DNA of 64,000 bases, from positions 1,550,001-1,614,000 of the forward strand of contig NZ_OZ221288.1 in assembly GCF_965118125.1 (NCBI RefSeq), written 5' to 3'. The stretch comes from Pararobbsia alpina_A (lineage in GTDB: Bacteria > Pseudomonadota > Gammaproteobacteria > Burkholderiales > Burkholderiaceae). Numbering within the stretch: the first letter of the stretch is position 1; each line of letters starts with the position of its first letter. Position numbers and translations under genes: made by a program. Shown piece by piece: positions 52,527-60,890 of the stretch. The notes below the pieces were generated by a model that did no database searches, was not told the DNA's origin, and worked only from the letters and a program-made list of their open reading frames with translations.

Positions 52527-53162
52527 TTATACGAGGTCGAGCACCTCGGCCACGGGGCGACGGGGCTTTTGCGCCCAGTTGCCTTGTCGCTCGACGCCGA
52601 CGGCGAGGAGCAGTGCCGGCACTTCGTCGTCGGCAAGACCGAATTCACGGTGCACCGCGTCGGCGTCAAAGCCAATCATCGGTGTCGAACCCAGGCCGAG
52701 CGAGCGGGCCGCGTAAATCATTGCTGACGCGCCGAAGGTCGCCGTGCGTACAGCTTCATCGCGTCGACGTTGCGGGTAAGCCATATACAACTCACGAGCC
52801 GGCTTCTCCCACTCTTGCACCATGTCAGCCGGCATCACACCCGCTGCCACCAGCGGCGCCAGACGTTGCGGAATCACGCTGGTATCGACAAGCTGTCCGC
52901 AGATGATGAAGGTCACTGCCGCGTCTGCGACAGCGGGTTGCTTCCACGCAAGCGGGAAAAGCTTGGCCTTCGCTTCGGGCGTGCGCACAGCAATGAAGCG
53001 CCAGTTCTGCAAGTGGAAAGACGTCGGCGCGCTGGTGGCAATTCGCACCAGCTCACTAATTTCTTCGTCACTCAACTTCGCTGATTTGTCGTAGTACTTG
53101 GTCGCGCTGCGGCTGACGATGCATTGGATGACTTCGTTGTTCATGGTGATTTCGCTGCTCAT
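52527..53162 (-). CDS. Nitroreductase-family oxidoreductase
   Basis: 211 aa from ATG 53162 (AGGA upstream). FMN-dependent nitroreductase fold: SRSATKYYD near the start, APTSFHLQNWRFIAV, and GLGSTPMIGFDADAVHREFGL near the C-terminus. These enzymes reduce nitroaromatics, quinones or flavins with NAD(P)H. About 185 nt separates it from the AhpD-like gene on the same strand. Confidence 0.9.
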   Translation of the reverse strand: MSSEITMNNEVIQCIVSRSATKYYDKSAKLSDEEISELVRIATSAPTSFHLQNWRFIAVRTPEAKAKLFPLAWKQPAVADAAVTFIICGQLVDTSVIPQRLAPLVAAGVMPADMVQEWEKPARELYMAYPQRRRDEAVRTATFGASAMIYAARSLGLGSTPMIGFDADAVHREFGLADDEVPALLLAVGVERQGNWAQKPRRPVAEVLDLV

Positions 53163-53426
53163 GGTGATTCCTATGGATAGAGGTATCTGCTGAGTCACAC
53201 ACTTGCTTTCGTGCGGCATTGCGCGGCTTGAATTCCCGGTCTTATGCCGAAATCTCTTCGCCTCTGCCGCGAGTAACGCGGCGTTGCAGTGCTTGCTGCT
53301 TGCTCGTCTTCAAGTGATGCTGTGACTCAACTTTAGGCCTCTCCTATAGCGATTTCGAGAGCGTATGGGCTCAAGAAAATATCCAATAGGATCACTTCAC
53401 CCTGCGTGCACGCGAAACCTGGAGCG

Positions 53427-54443
53427 CTATCGAACCTGGCGTGCGAGACGGCGCCATTCACCGGGTGTCATGCCCATCCTGTCCGCGAACAAACGACGGA
53501 ATGACGAGACGGATTGATAGCCAACCAATTCGGCAACGGCCTCAGTGGTCATCGTCGGTTTCTTCAGTTCGTTGGCGGCGTGGCTCATGCGGATATCGAT
53601 CAGCAAATCGACCGCTGAGCGCCCTAACGTATCCTGGAAATGCCGCATGAACGTGGCGCGCGACATATTGCACAAGGCAGCCAGATCAGGCAGGTTCCAG
53701 GGTCGCGCGGGTTCAGAGAATATGGCTGAAATCGCAGGGGCCAATCGCGGATGGCCGGCCAGCGCCAACAAGCCTTTCGGCGCTTGTCCGGATTTGCTTG
53801 CCTCACGCAGCACGATCGTGAACAGCGCCGAACTGAGTGCGTTGAGGATGGCATAACCGCCCACTCTGTCGCCTGCAGACTCTTCGCGTATCAGCCTCAC
53901 AAAATTGGCAAGGTGACTCGAAGCAGACTCGATACCGGCTTCATCATCGCTGCCATTCGTTCGCACTACCAGATTTGTCGGAAGGTAGTTGCGAATCAGC
54001 CGGTCATGCGGGGCGCCGATAAAAAAGCGGCCGCACAACATATCCAGGCGTTCGCCGACGTCGTCGTTGTCGCTAAAGGTCAATCCCGAGGCGTCCCGGC
54101 GTTCACGCGTAGGGCCCGGTTCCTTTCCGCTACCGTCGTGCAGAACATGCGCTGATCCGTGAGGCAATAGAACGATATCGCCGGCCACAAGCGACTTGGT
54201 CGTCCCCGTCTCCGGATCCTCGATGACAGCCCTGCCCTTGAGGACGATGTGATAGGGGATTTCGTGGGTGGCTGCCTGATCCCACGCCACGCGCCATGGC
54301 GCACCGTAGGCACAGCGCACTTCAGGTCGACCGGTGATGGTGATGATTTGCACCAGTTGACTCAACCAGTCGACGTGAGAGACAGGACTGCTTTGGTCGC
54401 TATCTTCAGAACGCTCGACCATCATCTTCAGCGGTGCGTCCAT
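53427..54443 (-). CDS. AraC-family regulator with cupin-type sensor domain
   Basis: 338 aa from ATG 54443; longer frames would run into the DUF3331 gene. Cupin_6 sensor (about residues 20-190: YHIVLKGRAVIEDP, GDIVLLPHGSAHVLHDGSG) and AraC DNA-binding domain (about 235-335; SSFRRLFADRMGMTPGEWRR). Third gene of an apparent azoR-DUF3331-araC operon (gaps 15 and 13 nt). Probably controls redox genes around it. Confidence 0.92.
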   Translation of the reverse strand: MDAPLKMMVERSEDSDQSSPVSHVDWLSQLVQIITITGRPEVRCAYGAPWRVAWDQAATHEIPYHIVLKGRAVIEDPETGTTKSLVAGDIVLLPHGSAHVLHDGSGKEPGPTRERRDASGLTFSDNDDVGERLDMLCGRFFIGAPHDRLIRNYLPTNLVVRTNGSDDEAGIESASSHLANFVRLIREESAGDRVGGYAILNALSSALFTIVLREASKSGQAPKGLLALAGHPRLAPAISAIFSEPARPWNLPDLAALCNMSRATFMRHFQDTLGRSAVDLLIDIRMSHAANELKKPTMTTEAVAELVGYQSVSSFRRLFADRMGMTPGEWRRLARQVR

Positions 54444-54456
54444 GGTCCAGTGCCTT

Positions 54457-54741
54457 TCAATATGACGCTTGCCCAGGAGTGCAAGCAACTGCGGACGCCA
54501 GCATCATTCGATGGCGATTGATGGGGATATGTGTTCGATTGACACGCGGTCGGAAGATCGAGTCGCCGCTGTGTATGGGCTTACCCGACAGCACACAAAC
54601 GGCATCCATCTGCGCGAGACCTATACCCCAGACCTGACTCTCGTAATGGCCCAGACAGGGATCACTCCAACGTACGCTGATCGTCGTCGACGTCAGCTTC
54701 TCGACGACGGAGACCCGCGGGATCGTCGCTTCGTTCTGCAT
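54457..54741 (-). CDS. DUF3331 domain protein
   Basis: 94 aa, essentially a single DUF3331 domain: VVEKLTSTTISVRWSDP, HYESQVW, then CVLSGKPIHSGDSIFRPR. Paired Cys/Ser-Gly turn and the Arg-Pro ending match the larger copy at 34165-34635. It sits between azoR (15 nt upstream) and the AraC gene (13 nt downstream), so it is expressed with them. Function unknown. Confidence 0.8.
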   Translation of the reverse strand: MQNEATIPRVSVVEKLTSTTISVRWSDPCLGHYESQVWGIGLAQMDAVCVLSGKPIHSGDSIFRPRVNRTHIPINRHRMMLASAVACTPGQASY

Positions 54742-54756
54742 GAGATGCTCGACTAC

Positions 54757-55389
54757 TCAAACGAGACTAGACACGAGATTCACCATCGCCGGCTCGATCG
54801 TTGCGATCAACGAAGCACGAAGTTCATCTGCCTTCGCGTCATCGAGGAATGCGGTGGCTTGCAACGGGAGATAGTGAACCGTGGTCACTCCGATGCATGC
54901 GAGTACGGCGGAGAGATAAGGCGTGAGGAAATCCGATTGATTGGCACGCTCGCCCGTAAATACGCCACCCGAAGCAATGCCGACAAATACCGGACGATCC
55001 TGAAGCAGTCCGACTTTTCCAGCGGGTGTCGACTTCATGGTGCGACCGACGCGGAGGATCTGATCGATCCATGCCTTCAGGACGGAGGGGACCGTGAAAT
55101 TGTTCATCGGCGTTCCGATGACGATGACATCGGCAGCCTCGACTTCCTGAATGAGTTCCTCAGCGAGACGGAGTGCGTCGGCGGTCCGCCCCGCGGCGGC
55201 CAATGTCGCAGGCGTCGAAAGAACTTCAGCGTAGGCAGATTCAGTATGGGGTATCGGCTCGAATCCCAGGTCGCGACGATGAACCTGTGCGCCGGGCAGA
55301 ATCGACAGAAGCTTCTCGACGATTCCTGCCGAAAGTTTTCGGCTATGCGACTCCAGCCGCGGGCTGCAATCGATGTGCAGAATATTCAT
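54757..55389 (-). CDS. azoR: FMN-dependent NADH azoreductase
   Basis: 210 aa from ATG 55389 (AGGAGAGAAAGGC upstream). Flavodoxin_2/AzoR fold: MNILHIDCSPR, IGTPMNNFTVPSVLKAWIDQI for FMN, and the GVFTGERANQSDFLTPYLSAVL region. Reduces quinones and azo bonds with NADH. First gene of the azoR-DUF3331-araC operon. Confidence 0.93.
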   Translation of the reverse strand: MNILHIDCSPRLESHSRKLSAGIVEKLLSILPGAQVHRRDLGFEPIPHTESAYAEVLSTPATLAAAGRTADALRLAEELIQEVEAADVIVIGTPMNNFTVPSVLKAWIDQILRVGRTMKSTPAGKVGLLQDRPVFVGIASGGVFTGERANQSDFLTPYLSAVLACIGVTTVHYLPLQATAFLDDAKADELRASLIATIEPAMVNLVSSLV

Positions 55390-55753
55390 GCCTTTCTCTC
55401 CTGCCGATTCGCAACGGCTAAAGTGGCGCGGTCGCCTGCTCCGCGTCGATAGCCTCAGCATGCAGGCGAAAGCGGATCACTCGATCTGTGTTGGCATTGC
55501 ATTTCTATCAATGCCGGCTGGAAGATTCTGTACCATCGATAGTGCTGACAAAAGAACCAAGATCGGTATTCTTGTGTAGACCAAGAATGGGAGTCGGGAC
55601 TCGCCGGTACGGCTCGAAGGCCAGCGCAACGCGCTTGCGCTGATCGAAGGTGGGCTGTCCCGCCACGGGCAACCAGTCGCGATGTCGTCGTGTGCGGCGG
55701 CTTCCATTTGACGGATATTGACCGCGTGTTTTTACGAGTTACGGAGAAACGTC
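55390..55753. other. Intergenic region upstream of azoR, with a possible gene remnant
   Basis: About 360 nt between divergent genes. It contains the azoR-side motif at 55527-55540. The plus-strand frame ending near 55710 (LEGQRNALALIEGGLSRHG) reads like coding sequence but has no start, so it may be a gene remnant. Confidence 0.35.
55527..55540 (-). promoter_or_regulatory. Shared motif ATCGAYGGTACAGA upstream of azoR
   Basis: On the minus strand ATCGATGGTACAGA, about 138 nt before the azoR start; near-identical to the site before the MocR gene at 50134-50147. Confidence 0.35.
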
Positions 55754-56281
55754 TTGCGTCTCGCAAAGCTCTTTTGCGTTGGAGTGTTGATCGTGGCTGT
55801 CCTGGGGCTCGCGACACTATTCGTTTTGCACCGCGACGAGGTGGTTGAAACCGACACGCTGATCGACAGCCCGCCTTCGAACGTATGGCAGATCTTAGCC
55901 ACAACCGATGAGTATCCGAGATGGAACCCCGAGATTACGCAGCTCCACGGCGAGCTTCGCGAAGGCAACGTTGTTGAAATCGTTGTTGGATCGGGGTCCG
56001 ATGCGATGACATTCAAGCCAACAATAATCACGCTGCACCCGCCGCAGGAATTGGCGTGGAAAGGTCATGTGTGGGTTACTGGGATCTTTGACGGTGAACA
56101 CCGCTTCGTACTCGAGGCGGTGGGCGGCAAAACTCACTTCATTCAGAGCGAAGCGTTCACAGGGCTGCTTGTCGGAAGTCTGACGCAGGGTGTGTTGAGT
56201 AGCACGCTCACCAGCATGCGCGCGATGAACGATGCACTAAAACGTCGTTCGGAGCGTACGTCACATCGGCTTAACGGATGA
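55754..56281 (+). CDS. SRPBCC-family membrane-anchored protein
   Basis: 175 aa. The start is TTG 55754, placed by CGGAGAAAC just upstream; an in-frame TTG at 55718 has none. One N-terminal membrane helix (about 4-28: LFCVGVLIVAVLGLATLFVL), then a START/SRPBCC-type lipid- or ligand-binding fold (TDTLIDSPPSNVWQILATTDEYPRWNPEI). The domain would face the periplasm. Ligand unknown. Confidence 0.82.
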   Translation: MRLAKLFCVGVLIVAVLGLATLFVLHRDEVVETDTLIDSPPSNVWQILATTDEYPRWNPEITQLHGELREGNVVEIVVGSGSDAMTFKPTIITLHPPQELAWKGHVWVTGIFDGEHRFVLEAVGGKTHFIQSEAFTGLLVGSLTQGVLSSTLTSMRAMNDALKRRSERTSHRLNG

Positions 56282-56400
56282 CCGGTGTCCAATTCAACGT
56301 GCAGCCATTTTCAGTCGTTCGCGACGACAACGCGATGGGCCGCTCTTGCTTGGCCAACGGACATACTGTGTCGCCGCAGTACTATCTTGATTGCGGTTAG

Positions 56401-56700
56401 CTAGACCTCCGGCCCTTGAGCAATGCTCGCGTGTACAGCGGTCGCAAAAAGATCGTCGATGATTCGGCGTGCAGCCGTGCACCCGGCCATCATGGCTTCT
56501 GCCTGCGAAGCGAACGCCTTGCCCCCTGCGTCACCGAGGCGCAGAGGCGGCATCACGGGAACAGCGTCACCCACGCTAGAAATACTGACGATCGATACGT
56601 ATTCGATACGCTATGAGCGAGCACCCCGAGGACTCCAGCTGAAGTCGGCCTCAATCGAAACCGAGATGGCGTATCCGCGATAGTCGTATGTGCGGTTCAT
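56401..56700 (-). pseudogene. Small hypothetical protein interrupted by one amber codon
   Basis: From ATG 56700 (GGGAGA upstream) the frame reads MNRTYDYRGYAISVSIEADF and meets TAG at 56613-56611 (codon 30). The same frame then continues without further stop to TAG 56403-56401, including PPLRLGDAGGKAFASQAEA and ARRIIDDLF. Both halves together resemble small Burkholderia hypothetical proteins of about 95-100 aa. A single nonsense change seems to have split an otherwise intact gene. The start follows the MgtC gene by 15 nt. Confidence 0.65.
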
Positions 56701-56714
56701 CGACGTGTCTCCCA

Positions 56715-57401
56715 TCATTTCTCGTGCCGGCATTCCCGCACACCTGGCATCGCTTCTAGACGGCTTCGAATTCCTGCGAACTCGCTGATAGTCGCCCGCG
56801 AAAAGGCGATTTGAATCTCGTCGAGGTCGGCATCCTCTTCCGACTGCTGCACGATGAACTGCTTCACCCGTACGCTGCTCGTACCCAGCGCTGAGTGCAC
56901 AGTTTCGAACGATGCGCGTCCCCGCTCCACGACGAGCAACAGGCTTCGCTGCTGCCTAACCGTGATGAATCGCCGCTCCAGAGGCTTCACGCCGGCGAGG
57001 ATGATCAGGATGATGACAGTAGCCCCGATCGCCGCGGTGTACATTCCCCCGCCCACTGCCAGGCCAACGCCTGCGACAGACCATAGGCTTGCGGCCGTCG
57101 TCAGACCCCGTACGACTTCTCCGCGAAGCAGGATTGCCCCTGCGCCGAGGAATCCAATGCCTGAGACGACTTGTGCGGCCACCCGAGACGGATCGAGAAC
57201 CACGTCCTTCTGACCGAGCACGTCTGCAAAGCCGTACGCCGACACCAGCATCATCAGCGACGCACCCACACAAACAAGCATATGCGTGCGAAGGCCTGCT
57301 GCCCAGTTCAAACGCTCCCGCTCGAACCCGATAACGCTGCCCAATAGTGCCGCAATGAGCAGGCGCGACAAAGTTTCAACGTGTCCGATCACAGATCCCA
57401 T
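56715..57401 (-). CDS. MgtC/SapB-family membrane protein
   Basis: 228 aa. Four or five N-terminal transmembrane segments with the MgtC hallmark GFERERLNWAAGLRTHMLVCVGASL and GIGFLGAGAILL, then LTTAASLWSVAGVGLAVGGG. A cytosolic C-terminal ACT-like domain covers about residues 150-228. MgtC proteins help survival under low Mg2+ and in host cells and act on F-ATPase or ion homeostasis. Followed by the amber-interrupted gene. Confidence 0.92.
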   Translation of the reverse strand: MGSVIGHVETLSRLLIAALLGSVIGFERERLNWAAGLRTHMLVCVGASLMMLVSAYGFADVLGQKDVVLDPSRVAAQVVSGIGFLGAGAILLRGEVVRGLTTAASLWSVAGVGLAVGGGMYTAAIGATVIILIILAGVKPLERRFITVRQQRSLLLVVERGRASFETVHSALGTSSVRVKQFIVQQSEEDADLDEIQIAFSRATISEFAGIRSRLEAMPGVRECRHEK

Positions 57402-57453
57402 CCCGAGCTAGCTGTTGACATCACTGCCTACCGCTACCGGAGTCATTGACCCG

Positions 57454-57849
57454 CTATCGGTGGTCAGTAGAAAACTGGATTGTGACATTTTTGTGACCAA
57501 TCGCCAGGTTGACGATCTGCCTGGTTGGAACGCTCGCGGCGAGCGTCGCAACCTTTCCGACTCGAAACCATCGACACCGGGCAATCTCATTGCGCGGACT
57601 TGGCTCCACGCCGTCTGGGATCAAGGCTTCAAAGACGTGATGACGTTTAGCGAGGCCACCAAACTGAAACAGGTGTTGGAAGAAGTGGCCGCAAAGTCCC
57701 GTCTCTTCCTCGAACTCACGCGAAGCTGCCTCCACAGGCGACTCCGCCCGTTTAATGGTGCCGCCGGGGAGCGCCCACCTCCCGCGCGTACGCGCGACGA
57801 GCAGGACCTTGTCGTCTCTCCAGCACACAATGGTCGCGCGTTCTCTCAT
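57454..57849 (-). CDS. NUDIX hydrolase
   Basis: 131 aa. The NUDIX box is complete: GGTIKRAESPVEAASREFEEETGL (G-x5-E-x7-REUxEExGU). Hydrolyses nucleoside-diphosphate derivatives; substrate not predictable. It ends 52 nt upstream of the MgtC start on the same strand. Confidence 0.9.
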   Translation of the reverse strand: MRERATIVCWRDDKVLLVARTRGRWALPGGTIKRAESPVEAASREFEEETGLCGHFFQHLFQFGGLAKRHHVFEALIPDGVEPSPRNEIARCRWFRVGKVATLAASVPTRQIVNLAIGHKNVTIQFSTDHR

Positions 57850-58008
57850 GGTTTTCGATAGGCACTGAGGGATATGCTTTTTGCTCGCGATTCGCGCGCA
57901 CGGTCGAAAGTCTTCAGCGGATTGGTCGTTATTAATAACAACGCCGAGCGCACCGACCCATCAACGAGTGTCACTCGCCAGCGTGAATTCTGAAGGGGAG
58001 AAAACGAA

Positions 58009-58365
58009 ATGAAAACCCGCTCGTCGATTGAAATTTTTGCCCCGGCGGCCATCGTGCTTGGGCTTTGCGTGTTCAGCGTCCCTACGTTCGTTGTTGCCGT
58101 CATTTGGATGACTGCAGGTGTCTGCGCGGTGGGATACCGCACGCTCGAAGAGTTTCCTACGGCAGGCATCTCCTGGAGGTGGATACGGGGATGGCGGCGC
58201 GGCATAACCCATTTTTACCATTTGGCCTGTTGGCCCCGCTATGTGGGTGGTGAGGTTCGAGCGCGCGGGCTTTCGCTTGTCACTCGAATTCACAGCAAAC
58301 CCTTGCGCCTGCCGGTAGCGTCGCGCAATCGCGCCATGTCCAAACAGAACAACAATCAGCATTGA
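58009..58365 (+). CDS. Small hypothetical membrane protein
   Basis: 118 aa with AAGGGGAGAAAAC before ATG 58009. One or two hydrophobic segments (about residues 9-42, FAPAAIVLGLCVFSVPTFVV), then a basic Trp/Arg-rich part. No domain recognised. Confidence 0.65.
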   Translation: MKTRSSIEIFAPAAIVLGLCVFSVPTFVVAVIWMTAGVCAVGYRTLEEFPTAGISWRWIRGWRRGITHFYHLACWPRYVGGEVRARGLSLVTRIHSKPLRLPVASRNRAMSKQNNNQH

Positions 58366-58601
58366 ATCGCGCCCAACGTGGTCGCTCGATGCCTCGCTTT
58401 GCAGGCGAGCACCGGATGTGATTTCACGCGCATTAGAGACATGAGCAACGCTCGGGGAAAACGCGAGGCCGGTAACCGCAAGCCTTCAGAAAGTCGAGTG
58501 ACTGCCGTTGAATCGGGGACAAAGCTGCATCCGCCGCGGTTCTTACGCGGGCGTTTAAATGGGCGCGTTGACGCCCACCGTCACCCGAAGGACTTTCCAT
58601 T

Positions 58602-60149
58602 ATGTCGCTCGATTTCCGTGACTTGCGCATCGGCGTTCGGCTGGCCGTCGCATTTCTCATCGCTGCGTTGTTGACCGCATTGCTGGGTGGGGTCGCCTAT
58701 GCGCGTCTATCGGCCATCACGAACGAGTGGCAGGGGTACGAGTCGGTCACGCTGGCAAAGCTTCGCTTGCTCCAACAAGCCAAGGACCAGTTCGGCCACG
58801 CGGTCCATAACTACAAAGACTACGTTCTGCGCGGCGGTGACTATCGCGAGAAGGTGGTCGCCGACCTGGATGCGATCGACAATGCGGCGCGTCATTCCCT
58901 CGAAATGGGCACCTTTGCACCGACAGAACCCGCAGCCGTGAGCGCGTTGATCGCTGCGACCGCCGGCTACCGTGAGTCGCTTTCCAAGCTCCAAGGGTTG
59001 GTGGCCTCCGGAGCGACCATCGAGGCTCGCGACCAAGGTGTCGCTGGAGCAGACAAGCCGATCGGCAAAGCGCTGGACGCGTTGATCGAGATCGGCATGG
59101 AGCACACGCGTGCTCAAGGGGCGACGGTCACACACCTTGCTTCGATCGCGGAATGGACGATCGTGATCGTCACGCTCGCTGCGCTCGGCGTTGCCGCTCT
59201 CTTGGCTTTCTTCATCACGCGCAGCATCACGGTGCCTATCAATGTCGCTGTTTCTGCGGCCGAAGCGGTCGCGCGGGGCGACCTGACACAGGACATTTCA
59301 GAGGGACACGCAGACGAGACAGGGCGACTATTGCGCGCGTTGCGAGACATGAACGAAAGTCTCCTTCAAGTGGTCGCTCGCGTACGTAGCGGAGCCGACA
59401 ATCTCGCGACAGCAACGAGCCAGATAGCGGCAGGCAATCAAGATCTGTCTTCTCGCACAGAAGAACAGGCCAGTTCGCTTCAGGAGACCGCATCGAGTAT
59501 GGAGCAACTGACCACCACCGTACGGCAGAATGCCGACAATGCTTCGCAGGGGAGCGCGTTGGCCGGCGTGGCAGCAGACGTCGCCGTGAGAGGTAGCGCG
59601 GTGGTGGGCAAAGTGGTCAATACGATCGGGCAGATTAGCGAGAGCTCTGCCCGGATCGCCGACATCACGGGAATTATCGAGGGGATCGCATTTCAGACGA
59701 ATATCCTTGCGCTTAACGCCGCCGTGGAGGCCGCTCGCGCGGGCGAGCAAGGGCGTGGATTCGCCGTGGTAGCCGGCGAAGTCAGGACGCTGGCGCAGCG
59801 GTCTGCCGTCGCGGCGAAGGAGATCAAAGAGCTCATAGGCGCTTCGGCGCGGCAGGTTCAGGATGGAAAAGACCTGGCGGCGGAAGCAGGCGGAACAATT
59901 GACGAACTCACGCTGGCGGTCAGTAAGGTGAGCGAGATCATGGGTCATATTGCCGCCGCGTCGAGCGAGCAAAGCCAGGGAATTGAACAAGTGAACCTGG
60001 CCGTCGCACAAATGGACCAGGTCACTCAACAGAACGCTGCGCTTGTCGAAGAGGCAGCCGCCGCTTCCAGTTCGCTGCAGGAGCAGGGGCTCCAGCTCAG
60101 TCGAGTCGTTGCCTTCTTCAGTTTGCGACCGACTGCTCAACACAGCTAG
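58602..60149 (+). CDS. Methyl-accepting chemotaxis protein
   Basis: 515 aa inner-membrane chemoreceptor. First membrane helix at about 12-32, periplasmic four-helix-bundle sensor (about 35-180), second helix (about 184-206: TIVIVTLAALGVAALLAFFI), HAMP (about 207-260) and signalling domain. The hairpin tip is GIAFQTNILALNAAVEAARAGEQGRGFAVVAGEVRTLAQRSA, of the Tar/Tsr-like length class. No C-terminal CheR pentapeptide is seen. Ligand unknown. Confidence 0.95.
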   Translation: MSLDFRDLRIGVRLAVAFLIAALLTALLGGVAYARLSAITNEWQGYESVTLAKLRLLQQAKDQFGHAVHNYKDYVLRGGDYREKVVADLDAIDNAARHSLEMGTFAPTEPAAVSALIAATAGYRESLSKLQGLVASGATIEARDQGVAGADKPIGKALDALIEIGMEHTRAQGATVTHLASIAEWTIVIVTLAALGVAALLAFFITRSITVPINVAVSAAEAVARGDLTQDISEGHADETGRLLRALRDMNESLLQVVARVRSGADNLATATSQIAAGNQDLSSRTEEQASSLQETASSMEQLTTTVRQNADNASQGSALAGVAADVAVRGSAVVGKVVNTIGQISESSARIADITGIIEGIAFQTNILALNAAVEAARAGEQGRGFAVVAGEVRTLAQRSAVAAKEIKELIGASARQVQDGKDLAAEAGGTIDELTLAVSKVSEIMGHIAAASSEQSQGIEQVNLAVAQMDQVTQQNAALVEEAAAASSSLQEQGLQLSRVVAFFSLRPTAQHS

Positions 60150-60174
60150 CCAACAGCCCGACGCCGGAGTCGTA

Positions 60175-60405
60175 TTACTGGAGCGCGGATAACCGTACGT
60201 ACAGTGAGAGACGCAGAAGCATCTCACGCCGTTCACGCTGCACGATCAGTTCTCTTTCTATGACTATCAAGTCATTCTGAAGGGCGTTTGCCGCGTCACG
60301 ACCGGCGCAGGGGCTTGCTCGCTCTCTCAGCGCTCTGACGAGGGTTCGGATGTCCGCGTGGACCGTCAAAAGCGCAATTAGTGTGACACGCTCGCTATCA
60401 GTCAT
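60175..60405 (-). CDS. Possible small helical protein
   Basis: 76-codon frame from ATG 60405 (MTDSERVTLIALLTVHADIR), predicted mainly helical with Arg/Glu pairs. The frame extends upstream to 60513 without a better start. No clear ribosome site or family; convergent with the chemoreceptor. Confidence 0.35.
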   Translation of the reverse strand: MTDSERVTLIALLTVHADIRTLVRALRERASPCAGRDAANALQNDLIVIERELIVQRERREMLLRLSLYVRLSALQ

Positions 60406-60513
60406 CCGCGGCACCCCGTCAAGAACACGAAAACTACCGCCCCCACAAATCATTGGGCGACGTCTCATCGGCGCACTATATACCTCGGCTACGCTCTTCT
60501 TCGCGAAAAACAC

Positions 60514-60890
60514 CGCTGCCTCCCAAACGCGGTTGCCCTACGCGAGATCAGTTTGCGGGTGGCAAGTATTCCATCTAAATCGAACGTTCGAACTCGCATC
60601 ATTGACCGGCAGAAATGGGTCGCGTAGCGACAATCGCCATCGGACCGTACGCGGCCACAAGCGGCCGCCGGCCTGTCGACGCAAGACGACCTTTCTCAGC
60701 GCAACGGCGGCCATTCAGCATTCCGAGTCAAGCTCGTGCCGGCCAAGGTTGCGCGCTCTGGTCGGCCGTGTATGCGAGCCGCGTGGCCGCGCCGCCTTAC
60801 CCGCAGCCTTTCAACTAAAACGGCGGAATTCAGAAATGCCGTCGTGATTCGGCCGAGCGATCAGCTGGTTACGATCACTGATCCCGGTGT
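60514..60890. other. Intergenic region without a recognised gene
   Basis: About 380 nt downstream of a LysR gene. Plus-strand frames here give Pro/Ala/Arg-rich translations (for example one ending SAVYASRVAAPPYPQPFN) with no start signal; a decayed gene cannot be excluded. Confidence 0.3.

Noticed and set aside
55455..55904. 149-codon minus-strand frame between azoR and the SRPBCC gene
   Set aside because: Partly antisense to the SRPBCC gene, Arg/Ser-rich, no start signal.
59328..60236. 302-codon minus-strand frame over the chemoreceptor
   Set aside because: Opposite a clear MCP signalling domain; no recognisable product.
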